Source: Mesorhizobium sp. (GTDB taxonomy: Bacteria > Pseudomonadota > Alphaproteobacteria > Rhizobiales > Rhizobiaceae). From it: DNA of 64,000 nt. Position 1 is the stretch's first letter. Every line of letters starts with the position of its first letter. A program made the translations under genes and the position numbers. Below, in pieces: positions 9,498-18,509 of the stretch. The DNA lies in assembly GCA_027492275.1 (NCBI GenBank), contig JAPUFC010000065.1:62001-126000 (forward strand), given 5' to 3'. The notes below the pieces were generated by a model that was given only the letters and a program-made list of their open reading frames with translations, ran no database searches and was not told where the DNA came from.

Positions 9498-11342
9498 ATG
9501 AGCGAGGCCGGCAACGAGCTTTTCCCCCAGGCGGAGAAAAACGCCGGCGCCGGCTATCGCGTGCTGGCGCGCAAGTACCGTCCCGCCGACTTCTCCGCCC
9601 TCATCGGCCAGGAGCCGATGGTGCGCACCCTCACCAACGCCTTCGCCTCCGGCCGCATCGCGCAGGCCTGGATGCTGACCGGCGTGCGCGGCGTCGGCAA
9701 GACGACGACGGCACGAATCCTGGCGCGGGCGCTGAACTACAGGACAAGCGAGATCGACCGGCCGACCGTGGACCTCTCGGCGCCCGGAGAACATTGCCAG
9801 GCGATCATGGAAGGCCGCCATGTCGACGTCACCGAGATGGACGCCGCTTCCCATACCGGCATCGACGACATCCGCGAGATCATCGAGCAGGTGCGCTATG
9901 CGCCCGTCTCGGCGCGCTACAAGGTGTTCATCATCGACGAGGTGCATATGTTGTCCACGCAGGCCTTCAACGGCCTGCTGAAGACGCTGGAGGAGCCGCC
10001 GCCGCATGTGAAGTTCATCTTCGCCACCACCGAGATCCGCAAGGTGCCGATCACCGTGCTGTCGCGCTGCCAGCGCTTCGACCTGCGGCGCGTCGACGCC
10101 GGCGCGCTGACCGCCCATCTCGCCCGCATCGCCGGGCTAGAGGCGATCGCGGTGGAGGACGAGGCGCTGGCCATGATCGCGCGCGCCGCGGAAGGCTCAG
10201 TGCGCGATTCGCTCTCCATCCTCGACCAGGCCATCGCGCATGCGGGCGTCGAGGGCGGTCCCTCCATCACCGCGCAGCAGGTGCGCGCCATGCTGGGGCT
10301 CGCCGACCGCGGCCGCGTCATCGATTTGTTCGAGCAGCTCATGTCGGGCGAGGTGGCGAAGGCGCTGGACGGGTTTCGCGCGCAATACGATGTCGGGGCC
10401 GATCCGGTCGCCGTGCTGACCGACCTCGCCGAGTTCAACCATCTCGTCACGCGGCTGCGCTTCGTGCCCGGCGCGGCGGAGGACAGGTCACTGTCGGAGG
10501 AGGAGCGCCGGCGCGGCGCGGAGCTCGCCGGCAAGCTGTCGGTGCGCGTGCTGTCGCGCACCTGGCAGATGCTCATCAAGGGCATTCCCGAGGTGCAGGG
10601 CTCGCCGCGCCCGGTCAGCGCCGCCGAGATGGTGCTGATCCGAATCGCCCATGCCGCCGATCTGCCGACGCTGGACGAGGCGCTGAAGTCCTTTTCGGAG
10701 AACGGCGGCGGCGACAGGCCCGTTGCGCGCGCGCCTTCGACCCCGAACGGCATGGGCAGCGGCGGCGGATCGGCCGTTTCCCAGGTCGCCATGCCGACTG
10801 TTTCCTCCGGCGGGCCGGGCGGGGCTGCGATGCGCCTGGTCGAGGCCGCGCCGAGCCCGGCGAAACCCGTGACGGCTCCCGCACCCGTCATGGAACCGCC
10901 GGCGCCCTCCGTGCCGGTCAAATCGCTCGCCGACATAGCGGCCCTGGCCGACGCCAACCGCGACCTCGCCTTCAAAGTCCTGGTCAAGCGCTGCGTGCGG
11001 CCGGTGCGGATCGAGCCGGGCCGGCTGGAGGTGAGCCTCACCGACGATGCGCCCAAGACGCTGCTCGGCGACCTGACGACGCGCATGGAGCGCTGGACGG
11101 GCCGGCGCTGGATCGTCTCGCTGTCGCGCGAGGCGGGCGGCGAGACGCTGGCCGAGGCGGAGACCAGCCGGCGCGAGACCGCCATATCGGACGCGCGCAG
11201 CGACCCGGCGGTCGCCGCGCTGCTGTCGCGCTTTCCCGGCGCGCGCATCATCGACGTGCGCCTGCCGGTCGCGCCGGAGCAGGCGGCGGGCGACGCGGAG
11301 CTGCCCGAGCCGGCGCCGGACGACGACGATTTGGATTTCTGA
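9498..11342 (+). CDS. dnaX: DNA polymerase III subunits gamma/tau
   Basis: 614 residues. An AAA+ clamp-loader core has Walker A (GVRGVGKTTTARI), Walker B (VFIIDEVHMLS) and sensor 1 (FATTEIRKVP). The arginine-finger motif LSRCQRFDLRR follows, and then domain III and a Pro/Ala-rich tau tail to about residue 460. The C-terminal tau domain is present. The zinc module normally holding four cysteines is reduced to a single Cys (GEHCQAI), as in related alphaproteobacteria. No A-rich slippery site was noticed, so separate gamma production is not evident. It starts an operon-like run with ybaB (12 nt gap) and recR. Confidence 0.95.
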   Translation: MSEAGNELFPQAEKNAGAGYRVLARKYRPADFSALIGQEPMVRTLTNAFASGRIAQAWMLTGVRGVGKTTTARILARALNYRTSEIDRPTVDLSAPGEHCQAIMEGRHVDVTEMDAASHTGIDDIREIIEQVRYAPVSARYKVFIIDEVHMLSTQAFNGLLKTLEEPPPHVKFIFATTEIRKVPITVLSRCQRFDLRRVDAGALTAHLARIAGLEAIAVEDEALAMIARAAEGSVRDSLSILDQAIAHAGVEGGPSITAQQVRAMLGLADRGRVIDLFEQLMSGEVAKALDGFRAQYDVGADPVAVLTDLAEFNHLVTRLRFVPGAAEDRSLSEEERRRGAELAGKLSVRVLSRTWQMLIKGIPEVQGSPRPVSAAEMVLIRIAHAADLPTLDEALKSFSENGGGDRPVARAPSTPNGMGSGGGSAVSQVAMPTVSSGGPGGAAMRLVEAAPSPAKPVTAPAPVMEPPAPSVPVKSLADIAALADANRDLAFKVLVKRCVRPVRIEPGRLEVSLTDDAPKTLLGDLTTRMERWTGRRWIVSLSREAGGETLAEAETSRRETAISDARSDPAVAALLSRFPGARIIDVRLPVAPEQAAGDAELPEPAPDDDDLDF

Positions 11343-11354
11343 CGGAGAGACGCG

Positions 11355-11678
11355 ATGAAGGATCTGCTCGGCCTGATGGGCAAGGCGAAGGAGATGCAGG
11401 CCAAGTTCCAGGCTTTGCAGGAGGAGATCGCCGGGCTGACCGCGACGGGACAGGCCGGCGGCGGACTGGTTTCGGTGACGCTCACCGGCAAGTTCGAGAT
11501 GACGGCGTTGAAGGTCGATCCCTCGCTGTTCAAGGAGGAGGAGGTCGAGATCCTGGAAGACCTGATCCTTGCCGCCCACAACGACGCCAAGGCCAAGGTC
11601 GAGGCCGCCATGCAGGAGAAGACGCGCGAGCTGACCGCCGGCCTGCCGATCCCGCCGGGCATGAAACTGCCTTTTTAG
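11355..11678 (+). CDS. ybaB: YbaB/EbfC family nucleoid-associated protein
   Basis: 107-residue protein matching the family in length and sequence: [19 protein letters not shown], the central [19 protein letters not shown] and the C-terminal [12 protein letters not shown]. Family members form tweezer-shaped dimers that bind DNA. The gene almost always lies between dnaX and recR, as here. A GGAGAGACG ribosome site precedes the start. Its TAG stop is directly followed by a dispersed palindromic repeat. Confidence 0.93.
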   Translation: MKDLLGLMGKAKEMQAKFQALQEEIAGLTATGQAGGGLVSVTLTGKFEMTALKVDPSLFKEEEVEILEDLILAAHNDAKAKVEAAMQEKTRELTAGLPIPPGMKLPF

Positions 11679-11776
11679 TGAATGGTGAATAGTGAATGGC
11701 CGCAGAAGTTCGCACGCCTTCACAGCCAGCGCTTTTGCCTCTTTTCCATCCACCGTTTTTCCATTCACCATTCACC
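11678..11776 (+). repeat. GTGAATGG-armed palindromic repeat, copy 1
   Basis: The spacer between ybaB and recR is occupied by an element with arms GTGAATGGTGAATAGTGAATGG (left) and CCATTCACCATTCACC (right) and a pyrimidine-rich right interior. The left arm begins at the last base of the ybaB stop codon and the right arm ends 3 nt before the recR ATG. A related copy in the same orientation relative to transcription lies at 45074-45166. The arms could form a long hairpin in the mRNA. Confidence 0.75.
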
Positions 11777-11779
11777 GTC

Positions 11780-12382
11780 ATGAAACGAATCGCCGGCCCC
11801 GAGATCGAACGCCTGATCCAGCTCCTGGCGAAGCTGCCGGGGCTGGGGCCGCGCTCGGCGCGCCGCGCGGCGCTGCACCTGATCAAGAAGAAGGAGCAGC
11901 TTCTGGCGCCGCTGGCGGCGGCCATGGGCGAAGCGGTGGACAAGGTGCGCGTGTGCTCGACCTGCGGCAATGTCGACACCGCCGATCCCTGCATGATCTG
12001 CACCGACCCGCGCCGCGACCCGGCGACGGTGATCGTGGTGGAGGACGTGTCGGACCTGTGGGCGCTCGAGCGGGCGGGCGCGATGAACGCGCGCTTCCAC
12101 GTGCTCGGCGGAACGCTCTCGCCGCTGGACGGGATCGGCCCGGACCAGCTCAACATCCGCTCGCTGATCGAGCGGCTGTCGGGCGGCGAGGTCGGCGAGG
12201 TGATCCTGGCCGTCAATGCCACGGTGGAGGGGCAGACGACCGCCCACTACCTCACGGACCAGCTCGCCGGGCTCGACGTCAAGGTCACGCGGCTGGCGCA
12301 TGGCGTGCCCGTGGGCGGCGAGCTGGACTATCTGGACGAGGGAACGCTTGCCGCCGCGCTGAAGTCGCGGACCGCTTTCTGA
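11780..12382 (+). CDS. recR: Recombination protein RecR
   Basis: 200 residues, full length. Order: helix-hairpin-helix ([19 protein letters not shown]), zinc finger with four cysteines ([16 protein letters not shown]), Toprim domain ([17 protein letters not shown]) and C-terminal Walker B-like segment ending [12 protein letters not shown]. RecR acts with RecF/RecO to load RecA at gaps. The ATG at 11780 lies 3 nt after the arm of a dispersed repeat, and no ordinary ribosome site is visible. Translation may depend on coupling to ybaB or on the repeat. Confidence 0.95.
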   Translation: MKRIAGPEIERLIQLLAKLPGLGPRSARRAALHLIKKKEQLLAPLAAAMGEAVDKVRVCSTCGNVDTADPCMICTDPRRDPATVIVVEDVSDLWALERAGAMNARFHVLGGTLSPLDGIGPDQLNIRSLIERLSGGEVGEVILAVNATVEGQTTAHYLTDQLAGLDVKVTRLAHGVPVGGELDYLDEGTLAAALKSRTAF

Positions 12383-12407
12383 CGTATTTCCGATACAGGG
12401 AGAGGGG

Positions 12408-13775
12408 ATGAGTCCGATCCGCACTGCGCCCCCTCTGGCCCTTCGGGCCACCTCCCCCTTAAACGGGGGAGGATCGAGGTCGCGGGCGTCCGCATCGCAA
12501 ATCCTCCCCTGCGAAGCGGGGGAGGTGGCCCGAAGGGCCGGAGGGGGCGCCGCCCTCGCCCTGTTCCTCCTTCTGGCGTGCCTGCTCTTCGCCGCGCCCG
12601 CATCCGCCCAGACCATCGACCGACAGTTCCAGGCCTGGCTTGCGAACGACCTCTGGCCTTCCGCACAGAAGCAGGGCGTCTCGAAAAAGACTTTCGACGC
12701 CGCCTTCGCCGGCGTGAAACCGAACCTCAAGCTGCCAGACCTCATGCTGCCGGGCGAGAAACCCGAGACGCCGAAGACGCAGCACCAGGCCGAGTTCGGC
12801 TCGCCAGGCACTTACTTCGCCGAGAAGACGATCGGGGCGGTGACGGCGGGCGGGCGCGTCCGCGCCGGACAGCATGCCGCCACGCTGGCGGCGCTGGAGA
12901 AGCGCTACGGCGTGCCGGGCGGCGTCGTGCTGGCGATCTGGGGCCGCGAATCCGGCTTCGGCGCGGCCAGGATGCCCTATGACGCCTTCGAGGTTCTGGG
13001 CACCAAGGCCTGGCTGGCGACGCGCAAGGACATGTTCCGTTCGGAGGTTCTGGCCGGGCTGGTCATGCTGGAGAAAGGACTCGTCAGCCGCGCGGCGATG
13101 AAGTCCTCCTGGGCCGGAGCGCTCGGCCAGCCGCAATTCCTGCCGACCTCCTTCCTCAAGCATGCCGCCGACGGCGACGGCGACGGGCGCGCCGACATCT
13201 GGCGTTCGACGCCGGACACGCTGGCCTCCATCGCCAATTATCTCGCCCATTACGGCTGGCAGCGCGGCCGTGACTGGGGGTTCGAGGTGACGGTGCCGGA
13301 AAAGGTGTCCTGCGCGCTGGAAGGACCGGATCGGGGCAAGCGGATTTCCGACTGGGCGGCGATGGGCGTTTCCCGCGTGTCGGGGCGAACTTTTCCGGCC
13401 GGCGAACTCGGCAAGGAGGGTTTTCTGCTGATGCCGGCCGGCCGGAACGGCCCGGCCTTCATCGTCACGCCGAACTTCTACGTGCTCAAGGAATACAACG
13501 AGAGCGACCTCTATGCGCTGTTCGTGGGCCATGCCGCAGACCGCATCTCCGGCGGCGACCGCCGCTTTTCCGGCGCCTGGGGGCCCGTCGGCGGGCTCTA
13601 CCGCTCGGACGTGGCCGCCATGCAGCGCGGGCTGGAAAAGCTCGGCTACGATGTCGGCGGCGCGGACGGGCTGCCGGGCTTCAGGACGCGGCGCTCCATC
13701 GGCGAGTGGCAGGCGAAGAAGGGGCTTCCCGCCAGCTGCTTCCCCGATGCCGGCATCGTGAAGGCGTTGCGTTAG
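12408..13775 (+). CDS. Lytic murein transglycosylase, MltB-like, with repeat-encoded N-terminus
   Basis: 455 residues. Residues about 50-67 form a hydrophobic signal sequence ([19 protein letters not shown]). An SLT_2/MltB domain follows with catalytic Glu in GRESGFG, then [21 protein letters not shown] and the DGDGRADIW motif. A peptidoglycan-binding domain ends the protein ([20 protein letters not shown]). It cleaves the glycan backbone of peptidoglycan in the periplasm. The first 45 or so codons derive from a 124-bp palindromic repeat, so the annotated start may not be the true one; a start inside the repeat or near the signal sequence is equally possible. It overlaps the convergent downstream gene by 4 nt. 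Confidence 0.88.
   Translation: MSPIRTAPPLALRATSPLNGGGSRSRASASQILPCEAGEVARRAGGGAALALFLLLACLLFAAPASAQTIDRQFQAWLANDLWPSAQKQGVSKKTFDAAFAGVKPNLKLPDLMLPGEKPETPKTQHQAEFGSPGTYFAEKTIGAVTAGGRVRAGQHAATLAALEKRYGVPGGVVLAIWGRESGFGAARMPYDAFEVLGTKAWLATRKDMFRSEVLAGLVMLEKGLVSRAAMKSSWAGALGQPQFLPTSFLKHAADGDGDGRADIWRSTPDTLASIANYLAHYGWQRGRDWGFEVTVPEKVSCALEGPDRGKRISDWAAMGVSRVSGRTFPAGELGKEGFLLMPAGRNGPAFIVTPNFYVLKEYNESDLYALFVGHAADRISGGDRRFSGAWGPVGGLYRSDVAAMQRGLEKLGYDVGGADGLPGFRTRRSIGEWQAKKGLPASCFPDAGIVKALR
12427..12550. repeat. GC-rich palindromic repeat (about 124 bp), copy 1
   Basis: The outer arms GCGCCCCCTCTGGCCCTTC and GAAGGGCCGGAGGGGGCGC are almost perfect inverted repeats. Inside are two small hairpins built on CCTCCCCC/GGGGGAGG. 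The whole element is read through by the transglycosylase frame as ALRATSP...[14 protein letters not shown] second copy lies at 47812-47930. Confidence 0.85.
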
Positions 13776-14773
13776 GCGGCCGCCGCGATCTCGTCCTTCA
13801 CGCCGGCCAGTATCTCGTAGGAGCGCTTGCGCGCCGCGTGGTCGAAGATCTGCGCCGTCACCATCAGCTCGTCCGCGCCGGTCCGCTCGACGAAGGCTTT
13901 AAGGCCCGCCCTCACCGTATCGGGCGAGCCGACGATGGCGCAGGACAAAGTGTGGCGCAGCATGGACTTCGCCTGCGGGTCGAGATTCTCCTCGTAGCCG
14001 GCGAGCGGCGGCGGCAGCTTGCCGCGCCGGCCCGTGCGGATCGCCACGAAGGCCTGCTGCTGCGAGGAAAAGAGGAGGCGCGCCTCCTCGTCGGTGGGCG
14101 CGGCTATGACGCTGACGCCGAGCATCAGATGCGGCTTCGCCAGCCTGTCGGACGGCTGGAAGCGGGAGCGATAGATGGCGGTGGCGTTCTCCAGCTCGTC
14201 CGGCGCGAAATGCGAGGCGAAGGCATAGGGCAGGCCGAGCATGGCGGCGAGCTGCGCGCCATAGGTGCTGGAGCCGAGGATCCAGACCTCCACGTCCTGG
14301 CCCTCGCCCGGAATGGCGCGTATCTGCTGGTTGGGCTCGGCCGGCTCGAAATAGCGCATGAGCTCGACGACGTCCTGCGGAAACGTGTCGACGCCGGCGT
14401 CGAGATTGCGCCGCAGCGCCCGCGCCGTCAGCATGTCGGTGCCCGGCGCACGGCCGAGGCCGAGGTCGATGCGGCCGGGATGCAGCGCCGCCAGCGTGCC
14501 GAACTGCTCGGCGATGACGATGGGCGCATGGTTCGGCAGCATGATGCCGCCGGCCCCGACGCGGATTGTCGAGGTGCCGGCCGCGACATGCTGGATCACC
14601 ACCGACGTGGCGGCGCTGGCGATGCCCGGAAAATTATGATGCTCGGCGAGCCAGTAGCGGTGGAAGCCGAGCCGTTCGGCATGGCGGGCGAGGTCGAGCG
14701 TGCTGGCGAGCGCCTGGCCGACGTCGCCGCCTTCCACCACGGGGGAGAGATCGAGCACGGAGAGTACGGCCAT
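13772..14773 (-). CDS. Luciferase-like (LLM class) flavin-dependent oxidoreductase
   Basis: 333-residue TIM-barrel protein of the bacterial luciferase superfamily. Diagnostic segments are the N-terminal [30 protein letters not shown] and [14 protein letters not shown], the last typical of the MsnO8/YhbW-like subgroup. These enzymes use reduced FMN or F420; this organism group has FMN. The substrate is unknown. A second, more distant LLM protein lies 85 nt upstream on the same strand; the two may be co-transcribed. The stop codon overlaps the convergent transglycosylase gene. Confidence 0.88.
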   Translation of the reverse strand: MAVLSVLDLSPVVEGGDVGQALASTLDLARHAERLGFHRYWLAEHHNFPGIASAATSVVIQHVAAGTSTIRVGAGGIMLPNHAPIVIAEQFGTLAALHPGRIDLGLGRAPGTDMLTARALRRNLDAGVDTFPQDVVELMRYFEPAEPNQQIRAIPGEGQDVEVWILGSSTYGAQLAAMLGLPYAFASHFAPDELENATAIYRSRFQPSDRLAKPHLMLGVSVIAAPTDEEARLLFSSQQQAFVAIRTGRRGKLPPPLAGYEENLDPQAKSMLRHTLSCAIVGSPDTVRAGLKAFVERTGADELMVTAQIFDHAARKRSYEILAGVKDEIAAAA

Positions 14774-14858
14774 GGAGATTCCGCTTGTCTGGTTCGGATC
14801 GTCTGCTTCGGAACCGCCAATATGGGTGCGGCGAACGCGATCGCCAAGCGCTTCGCGC

Positions 14859-15917
14859 TCAGGCGGCAGGGGCGGGCTCCGCCTTCAGCGCCGCCACCTC
14901 CTTGCGCACCAGCGGCGCGACCCGGGTGCCGAACAGCTCGATCGCCTTCATCAGCTTGGCATGCGGCATTGGCCCGATCGCCATCTGGATCAGGAAGCGG
15001 TCGTTGCGGAACAGCTTCCACTGGGCGACGATTTTTTCTGCAACCACCTCCGGGCTGCCGACGAACAGCGCACCGCGGGGACCCCGCGCCTGATCGAAAT
15101 GGGCGCGGCTGGTCGGCCCCCAGCCGCGCTCGCGGCCGATCCGGTTCATCACCTCGGCCTGCGGGCCGTAGAAATCGTCCGCCGCCTGCTCCGAGGTCTC
15201 GGCGACGAAGCCGTGCACGTTTAGGCTGGTGGCGAGCGTCGCCGGATCGTGTCCGGCGCGGCGGGCGCTCTCGCGATAGTAGTCGAAGAAGGGCGTGAAG
15301 CGCGCCGGCTCGCCGCCGATGATGGCGAGCGCCAGCGGCAGGCCGAGCACGCCAGCGCGCGCTGCCGATTCCGGCGTGCCGCCGATCGCCAGCCAGACCG
15401 GCAGCTTCTCCTGATAGGGGCGCGGATAGACGCCGCGCCCGTGGATCGAGGGGCGGAATTTTCCTTCCCAGTTCACTTTCGTCTCCTCGCGCAGCGCCAG
15501 CAGGAGGTCGAGCTTCTCGGCGAAGAGCTCGTCATAATCCTCCAGCCTCTGGCCGAAGAGCGGGAAGGATTCGATGAAGGAGCCGCGCCCGGCCATGATC
15601 TCGGCCCGGCCGGAGGAGAGCTGGTCGAGCGTCGCGAACTGCTGGAAGACGCGCACCGGATCGTCCGACGACAGCACCGTCACCGCGCTGGTCAGGCGGA
15701 TGCGCCTGGTGCGCTCCGCCGCGGCGGCCAGCACCACGGCCGGCGCGGACACGGCGTAGTCCGGACGGTGGTGCTCGCCGACGCCGAACACGTCGAGCCC
15801 GACCTGATCGGCCAGGGCGATCTCCTCGACCAGGTTGCGAAGGCGCTGGTGCCAGCCGACCTCGCCGGGACCCTGGGTCAGCGAGACATCGCCGAAGGTG
15901 TGGAGGCCGAGTTCCAT
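14859..15917 (-). CDS. Luciferase-like (LLM class) flavin-dependent oxidoreductase
   Basis: 352 residues from the ATG at 15915-15917, chosen because AGCGGGA lies 9 nt upstream; an ATG 9 nt earlier is possible. The sequence shows LGLHTFGDV at the start, then [39 protein letters not shown] and [19 protein letters not shown], all typical of the CE1758-type LLM subgroup. It is a flavin-dependent monooxygenase of unknown substrate. It belongs to a different subgroup from its downstream neighbour, so this is not a simple recent duplication. Confidence 0.88.
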   Translation of the reverse strand: MELGLHTFGDVSLTQGPGEVGWHQRLRNLVEEIALADQVGLDVFGVGEHHRPDYAVSAPAVVLAAAAERTRRIRLTSAVTVLSSDDPVRVFQQFATLDQLSSGRAEIMAGRGSFIESFPLFGQRLEDYDELFAEKLDLLLALREETKVNWEGKFRPSIHGRGVYPRPYQEKLPVWLAIGGTPESAARAGVLGLPLALAIIGGEPARFTPFFDYYRESARRAGHDPATLATSLNVHGFVAETSEQAADDFYGPQAEVMNRIGRERGWGPTSRAHFDQARGPRGALFVGSPEVVAEKIVAQWKLFRNDRFLIQMAIGPMPHAKLMKAIELFGTRVAPLVRKEVAALKAEPAPAA

Positions 15918-16060
15918 GGTTCGCATTCCCGCTTGATGACGCCTGTGACTTAGGATCGACGGGGCGCTGGCGCCAGCCGCGAGGGCGGTGAACGGTCCGT
16001 CTTTCCCCGTTGCGCGGCGACAACAGGGCCGGTCAAGGCCCAGAAACCTGCGATTCAGCC

Positions 16061-16088
16061 TTGAACTCGGCGCGCCGATGCGTATTTA
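16061..16088 (+). promoter_or_regulatory. Possible promoter of the DUF6481-like gene
   Basis: TTGAAC at 16061-16066 and TATTTA at 16083-16088 with a 16-nt spacer, about 60 nt upstream of the coiled-coil protein gene. The rest of the 230-bp spacer shows nothing further recognisable. Confidence 0.4.
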
Positions 16089-16149
16089 GAGCGCGTCGGA
16101 CCCCAATGAATCGTTCTGGGCTCCGCTGACCGACTTCAGGGAACAACCA

Positions 16150-16557
16150 TTGGCTGTATATAGGGAAAAGGACATCTTCGAACGCCGTAGCGCGGCGAAC
16201 GAAGCGAAGAAGGCATTGTTGGAACGCTTCAAGGCCCGGCCGGGGCCCGACGATCCTGCGGTGCAGGCGCGGCAGGCCGAGCGGCAGGCGATTCTCAAGG
16301 CGCGCGCCGAGCGCGAGGCCGAGAAGGAAAAGCTGAGGCAGGAGCGCCTCGCCCGCGAGGCCGTCGAGCGCGCCAAGCGCGAGGCCGAGGAAGAGGCGGC
16401 CCGCCTGGCTGCCGAGGAGCTGGCCCGCGAGGATGCGAAGCGCCGCGAGGCCGAGGAGACGACGCGCATCGCGCAGCTTCTGGCCGACGAGGCTTCCCGC
16501 AAGGCCAAGCGCGACGCGCGCTACGCCGCCCGCAAGGCCCGTACCGGCCGGCGGTAA
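16150..16557 (+). CDS. DUF6481-like Glu/Ala/Arg-rich coiled-coil protein
   Basis: 135-residue cytoplasmic protein starting from TTG with AGGGAA just upstream. The first 25 residues (AVYREKDIFERRSAANEAKK) are conserved in a family of unknown function found in Hyphomicrobiales. Residues about 40-115 are a nearly continuous charged helix of Glu, Ala, Arg and Lys, predicted as a coiled coil, and the C-terminus is strongly basic. No enzyme motif is present. It is monocistronic, with its own promoter candidate and a bidirectional terminator behind it. Confidence 0.8.
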   Translation: MAVYREKDIFERRSAANEAKKALLERFKARPGPDDPAVQARQAERQAILKARAEREAEKEKLRQERLAREAVERAKREAEEEAARLAAEELAREDAKRREAEETTRIAQLLADEASRKAKRDARYAARKARTGRR

Positions 16558-16579
16558 GGCTTTCAGGCCAACCGGATAC

Positions 16580-16613
16580 AAAAGGCCGCATCCCTCAGGG
16601 ATGCGGCCTTTTG
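16580..16613. terminator. Bidirectional rho-independent terminator
   Basis: A near-perfect stem, AAAAGGCCGCATCCC / GGGATGCGGCCTTTT with a 3-nt loop, lies between two convergent genes ending at 16557 (+) and 16621 (-). A/T tracts on both sides allow it to serve both. Confidence 0.85.
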
Positions 16614-16620
16614 GCCGTGG

Positions 16621-16746
16621 CTATTTCTTGTCCTTGATCTTGATCGCGGCAACGGGCGGCGCCTTGGCCGCCGGGGCGGTTTTCGCCTTGGCGTCCTTCT
16701 TGGGCTTGCGCGCTTCCTTGTTGCTGCGAAGCTGACCTTTCGCCAT
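16621..16746 (-). CDS. Small basic protein of unknown function
   Basis: 41-residue protein, almost a quarter lysine. It begins MAKGQLRSNKEARKPKKD, a start conserved in short alphaproteobacterial proteins of unknown role, and ends IKIKDKK. AGGAGG lies 7 nt before the ATG, which makes translation very likely despite the small size. A terminator shared with the convergent gene follows the stop codon directly. The charge suggests nucleic-acid or ribosome contact, but this is inference only. Confidence 0.75.
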   Translation of the reverse strand: MAKGQLRSNKEARKPKKDAKAKTAPAAKAPPVAAIKIKDKK

Positions 16747-16853
16747 CGTCCGTCCTCCTTGCCGTCTGTGCGAATAGAAGCAGGTTTTGCGGCGGGAGCA
16801 AGGGGTTCTTCGTGGCGCCGCCGCGATCCCCGCCGTCAGCGCACGGCCCGCCG

Positions 16854-17903
16854 TCAGGGCACGACGGCGTATCGCTCGACGCCGGAGGGATCCACGCTCC
16901 GGCGCGCGCGCCCGGCCGTCACCAGATAGTGCAGATGCGCCAGCGTCTCGCCGACGGCGATCCAGGCGTGACCGCCGCTCATGGCGTGGGCGAAGACCAG
17001 TCCGGCCAGTTCGTAGGCCGTCTTCTCCCGCCCCATGTGGCTCTCGAACTCGTCGAGCCTGGCCATGTGATGCGCCCGCATGTAGGCGACGCGGTCGCGC
17101 AGCCCGCGAAACGGCAGCCCGTGCGAGGGCAGCACCAGCGTGTCCCCGGGCAGGGTTTCCAGCCAGTCCAGCGATTCGAGATAGTCCTTGAGCGGATCGC
17201 CGCCCTGCTGGTCGGGGAAGACGGCGATGGCGGGCGTGATCTGGGGCAGGATCTGGTCGCCGGCGATGAGGACGCCGGCCTCGGCGCAATAGGCCATGGC
17301 ATGCTCGGCGGCATGGCCGCCGAAGGTGCGCACCAGCCAGGTGCGGGCGCCGATGACGAGCCGGTCGCCGTCGGCGACGATCGAGGCGGTGCGCGGCATC
17401 GCGCCGAACAGCTCCTTCAGGTCGTTGCGCGTCGCCAGGGTTTCGCGGGCGACGTCCCCGGCCATTCCGTGCCGGCGGAAGAAGGCGACCACCTCGTCGT
17501 CATCGTCGAAGGCGGAGCGGCGCCGCGCCGCCTCGAACTCGGTTTTCGTCACCGCGAAGTCGGCGCCGAAACGGTCGACGAACCAGCCCGAAAGGCCGAT
17601 ATGATCGAGGTGGCCATGGGTGGCGAAGAGCCGCTTCACTGGCTTGCCGCCAAGCCAGTCGCGCGCGATCCCCTCCCAGAAGGCCACGAAGTCGGGGGAC
17701 TGCAGGCCGCAGTCGATCACGGTCCAGCCGTCGTCATCCGCCAGCAGCCACACGTTGACGTGGTTGAGACGCATGGGCAAGGCCAGCCGGGCCCAGAAAA
17801 TCCCTTCCACGACCTCGACGGGCCTACCGAAATCCTCCGGCATGGCGAGCGGCGGGTCGAGATCGCGCAACCAGGCGGCGGTCGGCTTCGTCAGGGCGGT
17901 CAT
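16854..17903 (-). CDS. MBL-fold metallo-hydrolase
   Basis: 349 residues from the ATG at 17901-17903, which has GAAGGA 6 nt upstream; an ATG two codons earlier overlaps that ribosome site. The metal motif THGHLDHIG and later zinc ligands (FGGHAAEHA, IAGDQILPQ, LVLPSHGLPF) place it in the metallo-beta-lactamase superfamily. The C-terminal 80 residues resemble the winged-helix tail of the LACTB2-like branch. It is a hydrolase of unknown substrate, probably a thioester or nucleic acid. It stands alone. Confidence 0.9.
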   Translation of the reverse strand: MTALTKPTAAWLRDLDPPLAMPEDFGRPVEVVEGIFWARLALPMRLNHVNVWLLADDDGWTVIDCGLQSPDFVAFWEGIARDWLGGKPVKRLFATHGHLDHIGLSGWFVDRFGADFAVTKTEFEAARRRSAFDDDDEVVAFFRRHGMAGDVARETLATRNDLKELFGAMPRTASIVADGDRLVIGARTWLVRTFGGHAAEHAMAYCAEAGVLIAGDQILPQITPAIAVFPDQQGGDPLKDYLESLDWLETLPGDTLVLPSHGLPFRGLRDRVAYMRAHHMARLDEFESHMGREKTAYELAGLVFAHAMSGGHAWIAVGETLAHLHYLVTAGRARRSVDPSGVERYAVVP

Positions 17904-18153
17904 GCGCATTCCTTCGGCATCGTCGGGATCAGTGGCCAGCCGCCATCCCGCCTGTCGCGGCGGCAGTCTCGCGACCGGGCAGGCCGCGACGGACGGGGGT
18001 CACCCGGCGGCTGTCCGGTCCGCGGGAGGTCATGTGCTGCCTTTCATCGCAGCCCATATCGCGCCGATAGCGGCCGGCCGCAATCGAAAATCGCCTTCGG
18101 CCGGCTGACATGTTCCAAGCGGCGCCAGCCCGAAGCGCCTTGGCGATCGCCGC

Positions 18154-18387
18154 ATGCCTTGGCCGGCACGCCTTGCCGGCATCGCCGCCCGTGCGGCCCA
18201 CGCGATCTTGCACGTGCCGGGACGGCTGGCGGATTTCTCCTTCCGGGGCCGGAAGCCGCTCTTCGCCGGCGACCCGCTGACCCTGTGCGGCCGCGGCGAG
18301 GGCGATGGCTACGCACCGTGGGCGGAGGGGCCGTGCGGCGGCGCGGCGATGGCCGCCGGCGCCCGGAGGATGACGCCCGGCGGGTGA
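18154..18387 (+). pseudogene. Remnant of a FAS1-like/mesaconyl-CoA hydratase-type dehydratase
   Basis: The roughly 600-bp stretch 17904-18509 holds no intact gene. In this frame the segment GRLADFSFRGRKPLFAGDPLTLCGR followed by GDGYAPWAEGP looks like the C-terminal hot-dog domain of FAS1-like (MaoC-related) dehydratases, whose usual pattern is FEFR-x-RPLF...L-x-GR. The part that should precede it, including the HGP-type active-site region, is not recognisable in any frame. This is best read as a decayed fragment; a short genuine protein is less likely. Confidence 0.4.
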
Positions 18388-18509
18388 GGCCGCCGCCGTG
18401 ACGGCGCGACCGCAACCCGCCACGCGATCGGCAGGGAGCCAAAGCGCATGATCCTCGTCGAGGATTTGCCGCGCCGGCCGGCCAAGCCGGCTGACGCGGG
18501 CGCGCGACC

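Noticed and set aside
9498-11342. Programmed frameshift in dnaX to make gamma
   Set aside because: No A-rich slippery heptamer followed by a hairpin was seen.
9266-11692. 808-codon plus-strand frame across ffs and dnaX
   Set aside because: Shadow of dnaX in another frame; begins inside the SRP RNA region.
12427-12550. CRISPR-like or tandem repeat array
   Set aside because: The repeats are inverted and make one hairpin; there are no spaced direct repeats anywhere in the window.
13772-15917. Bacterial luciferase luxAB pair
   Set aside because: The two proteins belong to different LLM subgroups and lack LuxA/LuxB-specific features and neighbouring lux genes.
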